From MGOM01 sp035455265 (GTDB lineage: Bacteria; Chloroflexota; Anaerolineae; Anaerolineales; E44-bin32), in assembly GCA_035455265.1 (NCBI GenBank), contig DATIFK010000136.1, positions 1-49,597 of the forward strand: 49,597 bases of DNA. Reading direction: 5' to 3'. Positions within the stretch are counted from its first letter, which is position 1. Each line of letters opens with the position of its first letter. Both the position numbers and the translations under genes were made by a program. Shown in pieces: positions 7,885 to 15,027 of this stretch. The notes under the pieces are model-generated. The model was not told the DNA's origin. It saw nothing but the letters and a program-made list of their open reading frames with translations, and ran no database searches.

Positions 7885-8702
7885 TCGACTTCACGACGGC
7901 TGAGTTGATGTGCGTTTGCATCTCGCGCCAGGTGAAGGACGGCGAGGTCCTGGCGCAAGGACTGGCGACGCCGCTGGTGGCCGCCGGCTACTTGCTCGCC
8001 TGGCACACCCACGCACCGCACTGCTATTTCGCCTCGGCCATTGGGCAAAGCGTCTGCCGGGAGGGTGCGCCGCTGGGCCTGGCTCGAGTGGAGGCCCTGT
8101 GGCTGGACAAGGCCCTGGCGACGTTCGGTTTCGTCCAGGCGGTCGCGGACCTGTTGCCGCGGGCCAAGCCAAAGGAGTTCTTTCGCCCCGGGCAGGTCGA
8201 TGCACGCGGCAACTTCAACAACCTGTTCTTCGGACATGATCCGTCTCATCCGCGCTTCCGTCTCCCGGGCAGCGGGGGAATCCCCGACGTGACCCTGTCT
8301 TTGACGGACGTTTGTCTGTACGTGCCACGGCATTCGCGTGTGGTCTTCGTGGAGTCGGTGGACTGGATTTCGGGCCTCGGCCACGGCGCGTTGCGCCGGC
8401 ATGGGGCCGGGGCGCGCTATCTGGTGTCGGACCTGGGGCAGTTTGACTTCGCCGAAGGTCGCATGCGCCTGACCCACCTCCATCCTGGTGTCGAGGCGCG
8501 GACGGTCGCGGCCAAGACGGGCTTTGAGCTCGCCAAGGCTGACCCCGTCCTTCAAACGTCGCCGCCCTCGGAAGAGGAGTTGCGTATCCTGCGGGACGTC
8601 GTCGATCCGCTGGGAGTGCGCAATCTGGAATTGCTGAGCGGGGCGCGGCGGCGCGAGTCGCTGCGAGCCATCCTGACCCGCGAGCGAGATAGAGCCGCCT
8701 GA
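7881..8702 (+). CDS. CoA-transferase family I beta subunit (GctB/IpdB-like)
   Basis: This 273-residue protein matches the beta subunit of glutaconate-CoA-transferase-like enzymes and the related ring-opening hydrolase IpdB. It begins with TTAELMCVCISRQVKDGE, has the FFRPGQVDARGNFNN segment (family form: aQvDryGnvN), then FRLPGSGGIPDVT, and the terminal block SDLGQFDF...THLHPGV. The beta subunit works with an alpha subunit, and no alpha-subunit gene is next to it in this window. The start TTG at 7881 overlaps the previous stop and gives the family's N-terminus; an ATG at 7908 would cut into it. Substrate is unknown. The link with the upstream dehydratase suggests amino-acid or organic-acid breakdown, but that is inference. 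Confidence 0.82.
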   Translation: MIDFTTAELMCVCISRQVKDGEVLAQGLATPLVAAGYLLAWHTHAPHCYFASAIGQSVCREGAPLGLARVEALWLDKALATFGFVQAVADLLPRAKPKEFFRPGQVDARGNFNNLFFGHDPSHPRFRLPGSGGIPDVTLSLTDVCLYVPRHSRVVFVESVDWISGLGHGALRRHGAGARYLVSDLGQFDFAEGRMRLTHLHPGVEARTVAAKTGFELAKADPVLQTSPPSEEELRILRDVVDPLGVRNLELLSGARRRESLRAILTRERDRAA

Positions 8703-8738
8703 GTTTGGAAGAGCTTAAGCACGGCGAGGGGGCAAGGT

Positions 8739-8744
8739 TATACT
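8739..8744 (+). promoter_or_regulatory. -10 element (TATACT) of the GH3 gene
   Basis: TATACT ends 4 nt before ATG 8749 and 7 nt before the next in-frame ATG 8752. A leaderless mRNA starting at 8752 fits best. No good -35 was found; TTGGAA at 8705-8710 is too far upstream. Confidence 0.45.
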
Positions 8745-8748
8745 GGCC

Positions 8749-11517
8749 ATGATGCGGCGAGCTCTGCTTGTCCTGCTCCTCGGCGCCAGTCTCAGCGCCG
8801 CCGGCCTTCCGGCGGAAGCTTTGCAGCGTCGTTCCGCCGAGGCCATCCTTCAAGAGATGACCCCGGAGGAACGCGTCGGGCAGTTGTTCCTGGTGACGTT
8901 TGACGGCCTCCCTTCGGCTGATGATCGCATCTTCGACCTGATCACCCGGCACTATGTTTCCGGAGTCGTCTTGCGGGCGTCGAACGACAACTTCGTCGGC
9001 GCGCCGGGGACTCTCGATTCAGCCAGGGATCTGATCGCAAGGCTACAGGCAGCCCGCTTTGCCGCCTCGGGCGCGGCGGCGACGCCGCCTCCCGGCGAGC
9101 TGAATACCGGCCCGGCGTACGTACCGCTTCTGGTCGCGCTGAGCATGGATCGCGACGGACGCGCCGTCCCCGAGCTGTTGTCCGGCGTCAGCGAGCTTCC
9201 GACAGAAATGGCCATCGGAGCGACCTGGAGTCCGGCGCTGGCCCGCCGGGTGGGTGAGGCGTACGGATCGGAATGGAGCGCGCTTGGCATCAATCTCCTG
9301 CTGGGCCCGTCTCTGGACGTGATCGTCGATCCGCAGTCCGGGCGCTCGGGTGACCCGGGAGTTCTCTCCTTCGGCGGTGACCCGTACTGGGTCGGCGTCC
9401 TGGGGACGGCGTTCGTTGAGGGGGTTCACGTGGGATCCGACGGACGGATGGCGGTGATCGCCAAGCACTTCCCCGGATTGGGGGGAAGCGACCGGCCGAT
9501 CGAGGAAGAGGTCGCAACGGTGCGCAAGTCGCTCGACGAGCTCGAGCAGGTCGACCTGGCGCCGTTCTTCAGTGTGACGGGCGCGCCTCCGGGCGAGACC
9601 AATGGCATCGTGGACGGCCTGCTGACCTCCCATATCCGCTACCAGGGGCTGCAGGGCAATATCCGGGCGACAACTCGGCCGGTCAGCCTGGACGGTCCCG
9701 CTCTTGGCCAGATGCTGGGCCTGCAGACTCTGCCGGCATGGCGCGAGGGCGGCGGAGTCATGGTCAGCGACTCGTTGGGCTCGCGAGCCCTGCGCCGGTT
9801 CTATGACCCCTCGGAGCAGGCGTTCAACGGGTCTCAGGTGGCCAAGGACGCCTTTCTGGCCGGAAACGATCTTCTGATCCTGGACCACTTTCAATCCTCC
9901 GGCGAGATCGACGAATACACCTCGGTGGTTTCGACACTGGCGGGTTTCGTCAGCCGCTATGAGGACGATCCGTCGTTCGCCGAGCGTGTGGATGACGCCG
10001 TGCTGCGGATTCTCAACTTGAAGCTGCGGCTGTATGGGGGAGCGTTCCCCGCCGGAGGTATCGCCCCGGGTGATGTCAGCGACGTGGGGACGAGGCCGCA
10101 GCTAGCGTTTGGGGTGGCCAGCCAGGCCGCGAGCCTGATTACGCCGGCCGATCCGGGTGGCCTGGGGTTGCCGCCTAGCGCGGGGCAGAAGATCGTGTTC
10201 TTCACCGACGCGAGGATTGTCACTCAGTGCAGGGTCTGCGCGCCGCAGCTGTGGATGGATCCGAATGGGCTGGAGAAGGCCGTGCTCGAGTTGTATGGGC
10301 CTGGCGCGGCGGGTCAGGTTGGCGGCTGGAATCTGACCTCCTACACGATGGCGGACCTGGCGCGAGCGCTGGGCGAGCGGCCGCCGGCGGTGACGCCGCT
10401 GCCACTGGCCGCGAGCGACGAAGTTCTGGAGACGCTCCAGGCCGCGGACTGGCTGGTGTTCTCGATCCAATCGTCTCGGGATGGCGTCTTCGGCTCGAAT
10501 GCCCTCAAGCTGTTGCTGGACCAGCGGCCCGACCTGGCGCGGTCCAAGCGAGTCGTCGTCTTCGCCCACGACGTCCCGTACGAGCTGGACGCGACGGATA
10601 TCAGCAAACTGGATACCTACTACGCGCTCTACGGCGCCTCGCCCGCATTTGTCTCGCTGTCGGCGCGCCTCCTGTTTCAGGAAGTGACTTCTCCCGGCGA
10701 CGCGCCCGTCAGCGTATCGGGCGTCGGCTATGACTTGATCGAGGCGCTTTCGCCGGACCCGGCTCAGAAGATCTCGCTGCGCGCCTATTCGGAGGCGACC
10801 GGGTCGGTGCGGGTGACACCCGAGACGGGATACGCGCGCGGCGACCTGGTGTATGTCGAAACCAGCCCGATCCTGGATCACAATGGGCGCACCGTCCCCG
10901 ATGGGACACCGGTGGAGTTCGAGCTCTCCTACCAGGGAGAAAGCCTGGTGCCCATCGTCCAGGCGACGACGACTTCGGGGGTCGCGCAGGCATCCGTTCG
11001 GCTCGACCGAATCGGGCTGGTGTCGGTGCAGGCTCGCTCAGACCCGGCGCGCGTCTCGGACATTCTCCAGCTGGACGTCCAGGAAGGGCAGCCGGCTTTT
11101 GTAACGGTGATCGCGCCGACGGCTGTGCCGACCTCGACGTTGGAGGCGACGGGTACATCGACGGCGGCCACGCCGACACCCGAAGGTGGAGCGGCAGGGG
11201 GCGGGCCCGGTTCGCGGACGGCACCCTTAGGGGCGGCTGGACTGGCCGTGGCGCTGGTCATGATGGGCGGGCTCGCGGCCCTGGCGTATCAAGCCGGTCG
11301 ATCGTTCGAGCCATCGACGCGCGCCGGCGTGCGGTATGCGCTCCTGGCGTTGATCGGCGCGCTGGTGATCTACGACTACGCCGCCCTGAGGCTCCCCGGA
11401 GCGGGCGTGTTCCGGTCGGCCGGCGGGCTGTGGTGGCTTGCGACAGCGATGGTGTTGGGGGCGGCCGCGGGGGTCGCTGTCGGTTGGTACTGGAAGCGCC
11501 GAACGGGGAGCTCCTAG
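8749..11517 (+). CDS. Secreted glycoside hydrolase family 3 protein with membrane-anchored tail
   Basis: This 922-residue protein starts with a signal peptide (RRALLVLLLGASLSAAGLP, cleavage near PAEA). A GH3 barrel follows at residues about 30-430. It keeps the KHFPG motif (Lys239) and the nucleophile strand VMVSDSLGS (Asp341). The usual GHG..D..DSH acid/base loop of NagZ-type enzymes reads GLGGSDRPIEEE here, so the dyad His is not evident. A second domain (about 430-660) and a beta-rich domain (about 690-790) follow. A low-complexity Thr/Pro linker then leads to three hydrophobic helices near 825-845, 860-880 and 890-912, ending KRRTGSS. The protein is thus probably displayed outside and held by its tail. 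Its stop overlaps that of the convergent kinase gene by 4 nt. Substrate is uncertain: beta-N-acetylhexosaminide or beta-glucoside. Confidence 0.85.
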   Translation: MMRRALLVLLLGASLSAAGLPAEALQRRSAEAILQEMTPEERVGQLFLVTFDGLPSADDRIFDLITRHYVSGVVLRASNDNFVGAPGTLDSARDLIARLQAARFAASGAAATPPPGELNTGPAYVPLLVALSMDRDGRAVPELLSGVSELPTEMAIGATWSPALARRVGEAYGSEWSALGINLLLGPSLDVIVDPQSGRSGDPGVLSFGGDPYWVGVLGTAFVEGVHVGSDGRMAVIAKHFPGLGGSDRPIEEEVATVRKSLDELEQVDLAPFFSVTGAPPGETNGIVDGLLTSHIRYQGLQGNIRATTRPVSLDGPALGQMLGLQTLPAWREGGGVMVSDSLGSRALRRFYDPSEQAFNGSQVAKDAFLAGNDLLILDHFQSSGEIDEYTSVVSTLAGFVSRYEDDPSFAERVDDAVLRILNLKLRLYGGAFPAGGIAPGDVSDVGTRPQLAFGVASQAASLITPADPGGLGLPPSAGQKIVFFTDARIVTQCRVCAPQLWMDPNGLEKAVLELYGPGAAGQVGGWNLTSYTMADLARALGERPPAVTPLPLAASDEVLETLQAADWLVFSIQSSRDGVFGSNALKLLLDQRPDLARSKRVVVFAHDVPYELDATDISKLDTYYALYGASPAFVSLSARLLFQEVTSPGDAPVSVSGVGYDLIEALSPDPAQKISLRAYSEATGSVRVTPETGYARGDLVYVETSPILDHNGRTVPDGTPVEFELSYQGESLVPIVQATTTSGVAQASVRLDRIGLVSVQARSDPARVSDILQLDVQEGQPAFVTVIAPTAVPTSTLEATGTSTAATPTPEGGAAGGGPGSRTAPLGAAGLAVALVMMGGLAALAYQAGRSFEPSTRAGVRYALLALIGALVIYDYAALRLPGAGVFRSAGGLWWLATAMVLGAAAGVAVGWYWKRRTGSS

Positions 11518-12500
11518 ACGAACGTTCCGAGCAGGGCCGCGAGCAGGAGCACTCCGGCGACGGCGGCCAGCGCCCGCTCTTCGCGGCTCAGGCCATCGAG
11601 GAGATGAGCGATGCCGGTGCGTTCGGCAATGGTCGCCACGACGGCGAAGGTGTCGTTGGCGAGGGCCTTGCGCAGATCGGCGGCGTCGGAGGGGCGCTCG
11701 TCGGGGTGCAAGGCCATGGCCCACAGGATGGCGCGCTCGAGAGGCAGCGGGACCTCCGGGTTGAGGGCGCGCACAGGCTGCAAGGTAGCGGGGTGGAGGA
11801 AGCGCTCCTTGGCCTCGGGCGGCGGGTGGTTGGTGAGCAGGTGATAGACGGTGGCGCCGAGGGCGTAAAGATCGCTACGAGGCTCCGTGTGGCCGCTGTC
11901 ACCCCCATACTGCTCCAGGGGGGTGTAGATGGCCGTCCCGCGGCCCTGAATCACGGTGACGGTCATTTCGTCGGGAATCATTTGCTTGACCAGACCGAAG
12001 TCGACCAGTTTCACCAGGCCGCTCGGTGTGACCTTCAAGTTGCTGGGCTTGATGTCGCGGTGAATGACCGGGGGATCTTGGTGGTGGAGGTACTCGAGAG
12101 CGTCGAGGATCTGCCCGGTCCAATCGACAACATCTCGGACGGCAAGGAAGTGCCCATCGCGCCGGGCGCGGTCCATCAAGGTCTTCAGATCGTCGCCGGG
12201 CACGAAGTCCATGACGAGGTAGTCGCGAGCGCCTTCGGAGAAGTAGTCGGAGACTTTCGGCAGATTGGGATGATCGAGGCGGGCCAGGACGGAGGCTTCC
12301 TGATAGAACTGCTCCCGTCCCTGGAGGCGGGTAGCCTCCGGGAGCTCCGGGTCCTGCTCGACCTCTTTGAGCGCGCACAGCCGCCCCGGGAGGCGCGCGT
12401 CCTCGGCCAGATAGATCGATCCCATGCCGCCGCGCCCGATGATCTGGCGGACCGCGTAGCGTTCGCGGAGGAGAGTGCCGGGGTCGAGGGTGACAGGCAT
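11514..12500 (-). CDS. Membrane-anchored Ser/Thr protein kinase (PknB family)
   Basis: This 328-residue protein has a complete Hanks-type kinase domain: glycine loop IGRGGMGSIYLAED near residue 20, the lysine in CALKEVEQD, catalytic HRDIKPSNLKV near residue 147, and the DFGLVK metal motif. The activation-segment end TPLEQYGG is also present. After the kinase lobe, a single hydrophobic helix (ALAAVAGVLLLAALLGTF) closes the protein, so it is anchored to the membrane by its C-terminus with no extracellular sensor domain. The ATG at 12500 is the only good start. It is divergent from the FHA regulator gene by 71 nt, which makes the FHA protein a likely substrate or reader of its phosphorylation. 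Confidence 0.93.
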   Translation of the reverse strand: MPVTLDPGTLLRERYAVRQIIGRGGMGSIYLAEDARLPGRLCALKEVEQDPELPEATRLQGREQFYQEASVLARLDHPNLPKVSDYFSEGARDYLVMDFVPGDDLKTLMDRARRDGHFLAVRDVVDWTGQILDALEYLHHQDPPVIHRDIKPSNLKVTPSGLVKLVDFGLVKQMIPDEMTVTVIQGRGTAIYTPLEQYGGDSGHTEPRSDLYALGATVYHLLTNHPPPEAKERFLHPATLQPVRALNPEVPLPLERAILWAMALHPDERPSDAADLRKALANDTFAVVATIAERTGIAHLLDGLSREERALAAVAGVLLLAALLGTFV

Positions 12501-12532
12501 CGGAGTGGACTCGAGCGAATGGCGGAGGCGAT

Positions 12533-12538
12533 TATACT
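12533..12538 (+). promoter_or_regulatory. -10 element (TATACT) upstream of the FHA regulator gene
   Basis: TATACT sits in the 71-nt divergent gap, 33 nt before the GTG start. No clear -35 was seen. Confidence 0.4.
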
Positions 12539-12571
12539 CGTGGGGAAGCGCCGACGCCGATCGGACAGGCT

Positions 12572-13231
12572 GTGATCGCCGAACCCAACGACGTGCCCAT
12601 CCTGGTGGCGCAAAACGGCGCCCTGCAGGGCAGCCACTGGCGCCTCGAGAGCGACATGCTGCTCATCGGGCGGGGGGCCGACTGCGATATTGTCATTCAG
12701 GATCGGCAGATCTCGCGCTACCACGCGCGCGTGCGGCGGACGGCCGAGGGCTTTCTTCTGGAAGACCTCGGGAGCAAGAACGGGACGCACCTGAACGGAG
12801 CGACCGTGAAAGAGCCAACGGCCCTGCAGGATGGAGACGTCATCCAGGTGGCCTACGCCCTGGAGCTGGCGTTCGTCGGACGCGAGGCGACGATGCCGCT
12901 GCTGCGGGAGGTCCATGGGGAGGTGCCCCGCCTGCGCATGGACGCGCTATCCCATCGAGTGTGGGTCGGAGAGCACGAGCTGGACCCGCCGCTCTCGCCG
13001 CCTCAGTACCGGCTGTTGGACGTCCTCTATCGCAGCGGGGCCCGCGTGGTCGCGCGCGCCGCGCTAATCGAGCACGTGTGGCCCGACGAGGAGGGTGAGG
13101 GCGTCTCGGAGCAGGCGGTCGACGCCCTCGTTCGCCGCCTGCGCGACCGGTTGGCCGAGCTCGAGCCCGGTCACAGCTACATCGTGACGGTGCGCGGGCA
13201 CGGCTTCCGCCTCGACAATCCCAGCGGCTGA
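12572..13231 (+). CDS. FHA domain fused to an OmpR-type winged-helix DNA-binding domain
   Basis: This 219-residue protein has an FHA fold at residues about 20-100. It keeps the phosphothreonine-binding residues in LIGRGADCDIVIQDRQISRYHARV and LEDLGSKNGTHLNG (Arg, Ser, His and Asn in the canonical places). Residues 125-217 form a winged helix of the OmpR/Trans_reg_C type, ending with VRRLRDRLAEL and YIVTVRGHGFRL, the recognition helix and wing. The order FHA then wHTH is the reverse of mycobacterial EmbR. It probably binds DNA under control of Ser/Thr phosphorylation by the divergent kinase; that link is inferred from position. The start is GTG at 12572. A strong hairpin follows the stop. Confidence 0.88.
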   Translation: MIAEPNDVPILVAQNGALQGSHWRLESDMLLIGRGADCDIVIQDRQISRYHARVRRTAEGFLLEDLGSKNGTHLNGATVKEPTALQDGDVIQVAYALELAFVGREATMPLLREVHGEVPRLRMDALSHRVWVGEHELDPPLSPPQYRLLDVLYRSGARVVARAALIEHVWPDEEGEGVSEQAVDALVRRLRDRLAELEPGHSYIVTVRGHGFRLDNPSG

Positions 13232-13242
13232 TCCTGCTCGAG

Positions 13243-13278
13243 ACGCGAAGACGCCCGGTTTCCCGGGCGTCTTCGCGT
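13243..13278. terminator. Bidirectional hairpin between FHA regulator and ssrA
   Basis: Arms 13243-13258 and 13263-13278 are perfect 16-bp reverse complements around a TTTC loop. It lies at the 3' ends of two convergent transcription units, so it can stop both. Confidence 0.75.
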
Positions 13279-13282
13279 TCCA

Positions 13283-13674
13283 GGTGGAGATGGCGGGAAT
13301 CGAACCCGCGTCCGAAGGTCTCGGTCAATCGACGTCTACGGGCTTAGCCATCCTATGATCTCGCCCGTCGCGCGCCGGATAGCGGGCTCAGCGACGGACC
13401 AGCCACTCGGGCCCGAGAGCCCGTCTTTGGTGCGTCGCGTGGCGAGGCGCACCGCACCCCTGCGATTGTCTCGCCGCGCCTGAGGCTCGCAAGGGAGGGC
13501 CTGCAGGGCGACGTGTCCCTTAGAGGGACAGCACTACCGCGGAGCGGGGTTAGGCCGCGAGCGGAAGAGCAGCGTATGTGCGGTTGGCACTTGGTGTTGC
13601 GCTGATTTAGCGAGCTCGGCGCCTCTCGGCCCGCAGTCGACTGCCAGCCACCTCCGTCGAAACCGATCATCCCC
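13283..13674 (-). ncRNA. ssrA: tmRNA (tag ANRTYAALPLAA)
   Basis: On the minus strand the RNA begins GGGGATGATCGGTTTCGACGG, whose GGGGATG pairs with CATCTCC at the 3' end to form the 7-bp acceptor stem. The T-arm reads CGCGGGTTCGATTCCCGC. After the discriminator A the DNA reads CCT, so the final CCA base must be added after transcription. The tag frame lies at 13550-13588 of the minus strand: resume codon GCC, then ANRTYAALPLAA and TAA. tmRNA rescues stalled ribosomes and marks the product with a hydrophobic ...LAA tail for proteolysis. Length about 390 nt is normal for the one-piece form. smpB lies 0.9 kb upstream on the same strand. Confidence 0.96.
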
Positions 13675-13681
13675 CAGGGGC

Positions 13682-13690
13682 ATCATATCA
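13682..13690 (-). promoter_or_regulatory. Extended -10 promoter of ssrA (TGATATGAT)
   Basis: On the minus strand TGATATGAT ends 7 nt before the predicted 5' G of the tmRNA, exactly the spacing expected. The -35 area holds one copy of an inverted-repeat pair (13695-13710), not a consensus -35. Confidence 0.6.
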
Positions 13691-13694
13691 CAAA

Positions 13695-13778
13695 GGCCAT
13701 GCGCATAGCCACCTAGACCTCTCTCCAACCAAACAACCCCAGCCCGTTCCATAACGCAGCAGAGGCTATGCGCATGCC
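13695..13778. repeat. Spaced inverted repeat (GGCATGCGCATAGCC type)
   Basis: GGCCATGCGCATAGCC at 13695-13710 and GGCTATGCGCATGCC at 13764-13778 are near-exact reverse complements, about 53 nt apart. The first copy covers the -35 area of ssrA, the second the stop codon of the upstream gene. It could be a pair of operator half-sites or a long-range stem. Confidence 0.4.
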
Positions 13779-14563
13779 TGCCACACAGCGTTGGGGAACG
13801 TGCTTAGTTGGGCGTCACGCCCAACGTGCTTGTACATCGTCACCTGGTTGAAGGGGTAACCGAGAACACCATCGTGGATCGCCCAGCTGCGCCCGCGAAT
13901 CGTGCCGGCGGCGGAAGGGTCGCGGAACGCTGTGCTCCCGTCCAGGGATGCGCGCAGGGGACCGCCTTCCTGGAATCCGTCGTGGATCCCCTCCATCAAC
14001 CGCCGTCCTTGTTGATAGGCGAAGCCGTAGCCCTCGAAGACCACTGCGTTGTGGTAGAAGAGCGGCTCGACGAAATACACGTCGTGGCCCATCGACCCCA
14101 CGAAGGTATCGAAGGCCCCGATCGAATCGCGCAGCACCCGCAGTCCGCGTCGCACCTGCCCGGGCGCCAAGCCGGCCCGCATCGCCGCCTCCTCCGCCGC
14201 CAGATTCCGACGGAAGACACCGAACTCGGTCGGCCTTCCGTCGGGCATGCGGTCCACATCGAAGCGCGGCGCCTCGGGATCGTTGATGATGTACAGCAGG
14301 ACGTGCATCTGGCCGTTCATCGTGTCCGTGACGTGAGCGTAGAGCAGGGGGTCGACCGCGTCGGCGCGGTGCCTCAGCGCCACCACGACATCCGTCGACC
14401 CTGCCTGACAGCGGACCTCCGCCAGCGGGCGGCCCTCCGCATCCACGAATGTTTCTGGGATAGCGAACCGTTCTCGCAGTTCCCGCGGAACGATGCGCAG
14501 ATAGATCGTCCGCTTTTCGGCCTCCGGCATCCGGTTGATCGTCGCGATCGAGGTAGCGGTCAT
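13766..14563 (-). CDS. Conserved-looking protein of unknown function
   Basis: I do not recognise this 265-residue protein. It has no signal peptide and no membrane helix, and its composition is that of a soluble cytoplasmic protein. The C-terminal half holds a Phe/Tyr/His-rich stretch (DVYFVEPLFYHNAVVFEGYGFAYQ and following), and the middle has HVTDTMNGQMHVLLYIINDPEAPRF. Codon use and GC match its neighbours. Its ATG overlaps the smpB stop as ATGA, so it is translated with smpB, and ssrA lies directly downstream. That position suggests, but does not show, a role connected with ribosome rescue or tagging. Confidence 0.7.
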   Translation of the reverse strand: MTATSIATINRMPEAEKRTIYLRIVPRELRERFAIPETFVDAEGRPLAEVRCQAGSTDVVVALRHRADAVDPLLYAHVTDTMNGQMHVLLYIINDPEAPRFDVDRMPDGRPTEFGVFRRNLAAEEAAMRAGLAPGQVRRGLRVLRDSIGAFDTFVGSMGHDVYFVEPLFYHNAVVFEGYGFAYQQGRRLMEGIHDGFQEGGPLRASLDGSTAFRDPSAAGTIRGRSWAIHDGVLGYPFNQVTMYKHVGRDAQLSTFPNAVWQACA

Positions 14564-15027
14564 CGATCGCCTCTACGACCGCGCAACCGGGCCATCTCGC
14601 GCTCGGCCTCCCGCCGCGCCAGATCCTGACGCTTGTCGTATTTCCTCTTGCCGCGTGCCACGGCGACCTCCAGCTTGGCCCGGCCGTTCTTCAAGTACAT
14701 GCGCGTGGGAACGATCGTCATGCCCTTTTGGCGCACGGCCGCCTCCAGCCGCAGGATTTCGCGCCGGTGCAGCAACAGCCGCCGCGGCCTACGCGCCTCG
14801 TGCCCCTCTCGCGCGGCCGGCTGATACGGTGCAATGTGGGCCTCCTGCAGCCAGGCCTGGCCCGCTTCCACTTTGACGTACGACTCCTTGAGGCTGACTT
14901 GGCCGGCTCGGACCGATTTGATTTCGCTCCCCTGCAAGGCGAGCCCAGCTTCGATGCGATCTTCAAGGAAGTAGTCCCGCCCGGCCTGGCGGTTCGTGGC
15001 CACGACCTTGACACCATCTTCCTTCAT
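14560..15027 (-). CDS. smpB: SsrA-binding protein SmpB
   Basis: This 155-residue protein has the standard SmpB length and layout. VATNRQAGRDYFLEDRIEAGLALQGSEIKSVRAGQVSLKESYV is the OB-fold core, with GSEIKS contacting the tRNA-like domain of tmRNA. LKNGRAKLEVAVARGKRKYDKR and a basic helical tail (AEREMARLRGRR) follow; the tail enters the mRNA channel of stalled ribosomes. It is required for tmRNA loading. The start ATG overlaps the S41 protease stop (ATGA) and its own stop overlaps the next gene (ATGA). It therefore belongs to a minus-strand operon of protease, smpB and an unknown gene, with ssrA behind it. Confidence 0.97.
   Translation of the reverse strand: MKEDGVKVVATNRQAGRDYFLEDRIEAGLALQGSEIKSVRAGQVSLKESYVKVEAGQAWLQEAHIAPYQPAAREGHEARRPRRLLLHRREILRLEAAVRQKGMTIVPTRMYLKNGRAKLEVAVARGKRKYDKRQDLARREAEREMARLRGRRGDR

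Noticed and set aside
12540..12575. An 11-codon basic open frame (MGKRRRRSDRL) ending in overlap with the FHA regulator GTG
   Set aside because: It begins 1 nt after the -10 element, so it cannot be fully transcribed from that promoter; too short to judge.
13584..13600. TTGGCAC...TTGCG as a fourth sigma-54 promoter
   Set aside because: The GG and GC elements are 13 nt apart, not 12, and the site lies inside the tmRNA gene.
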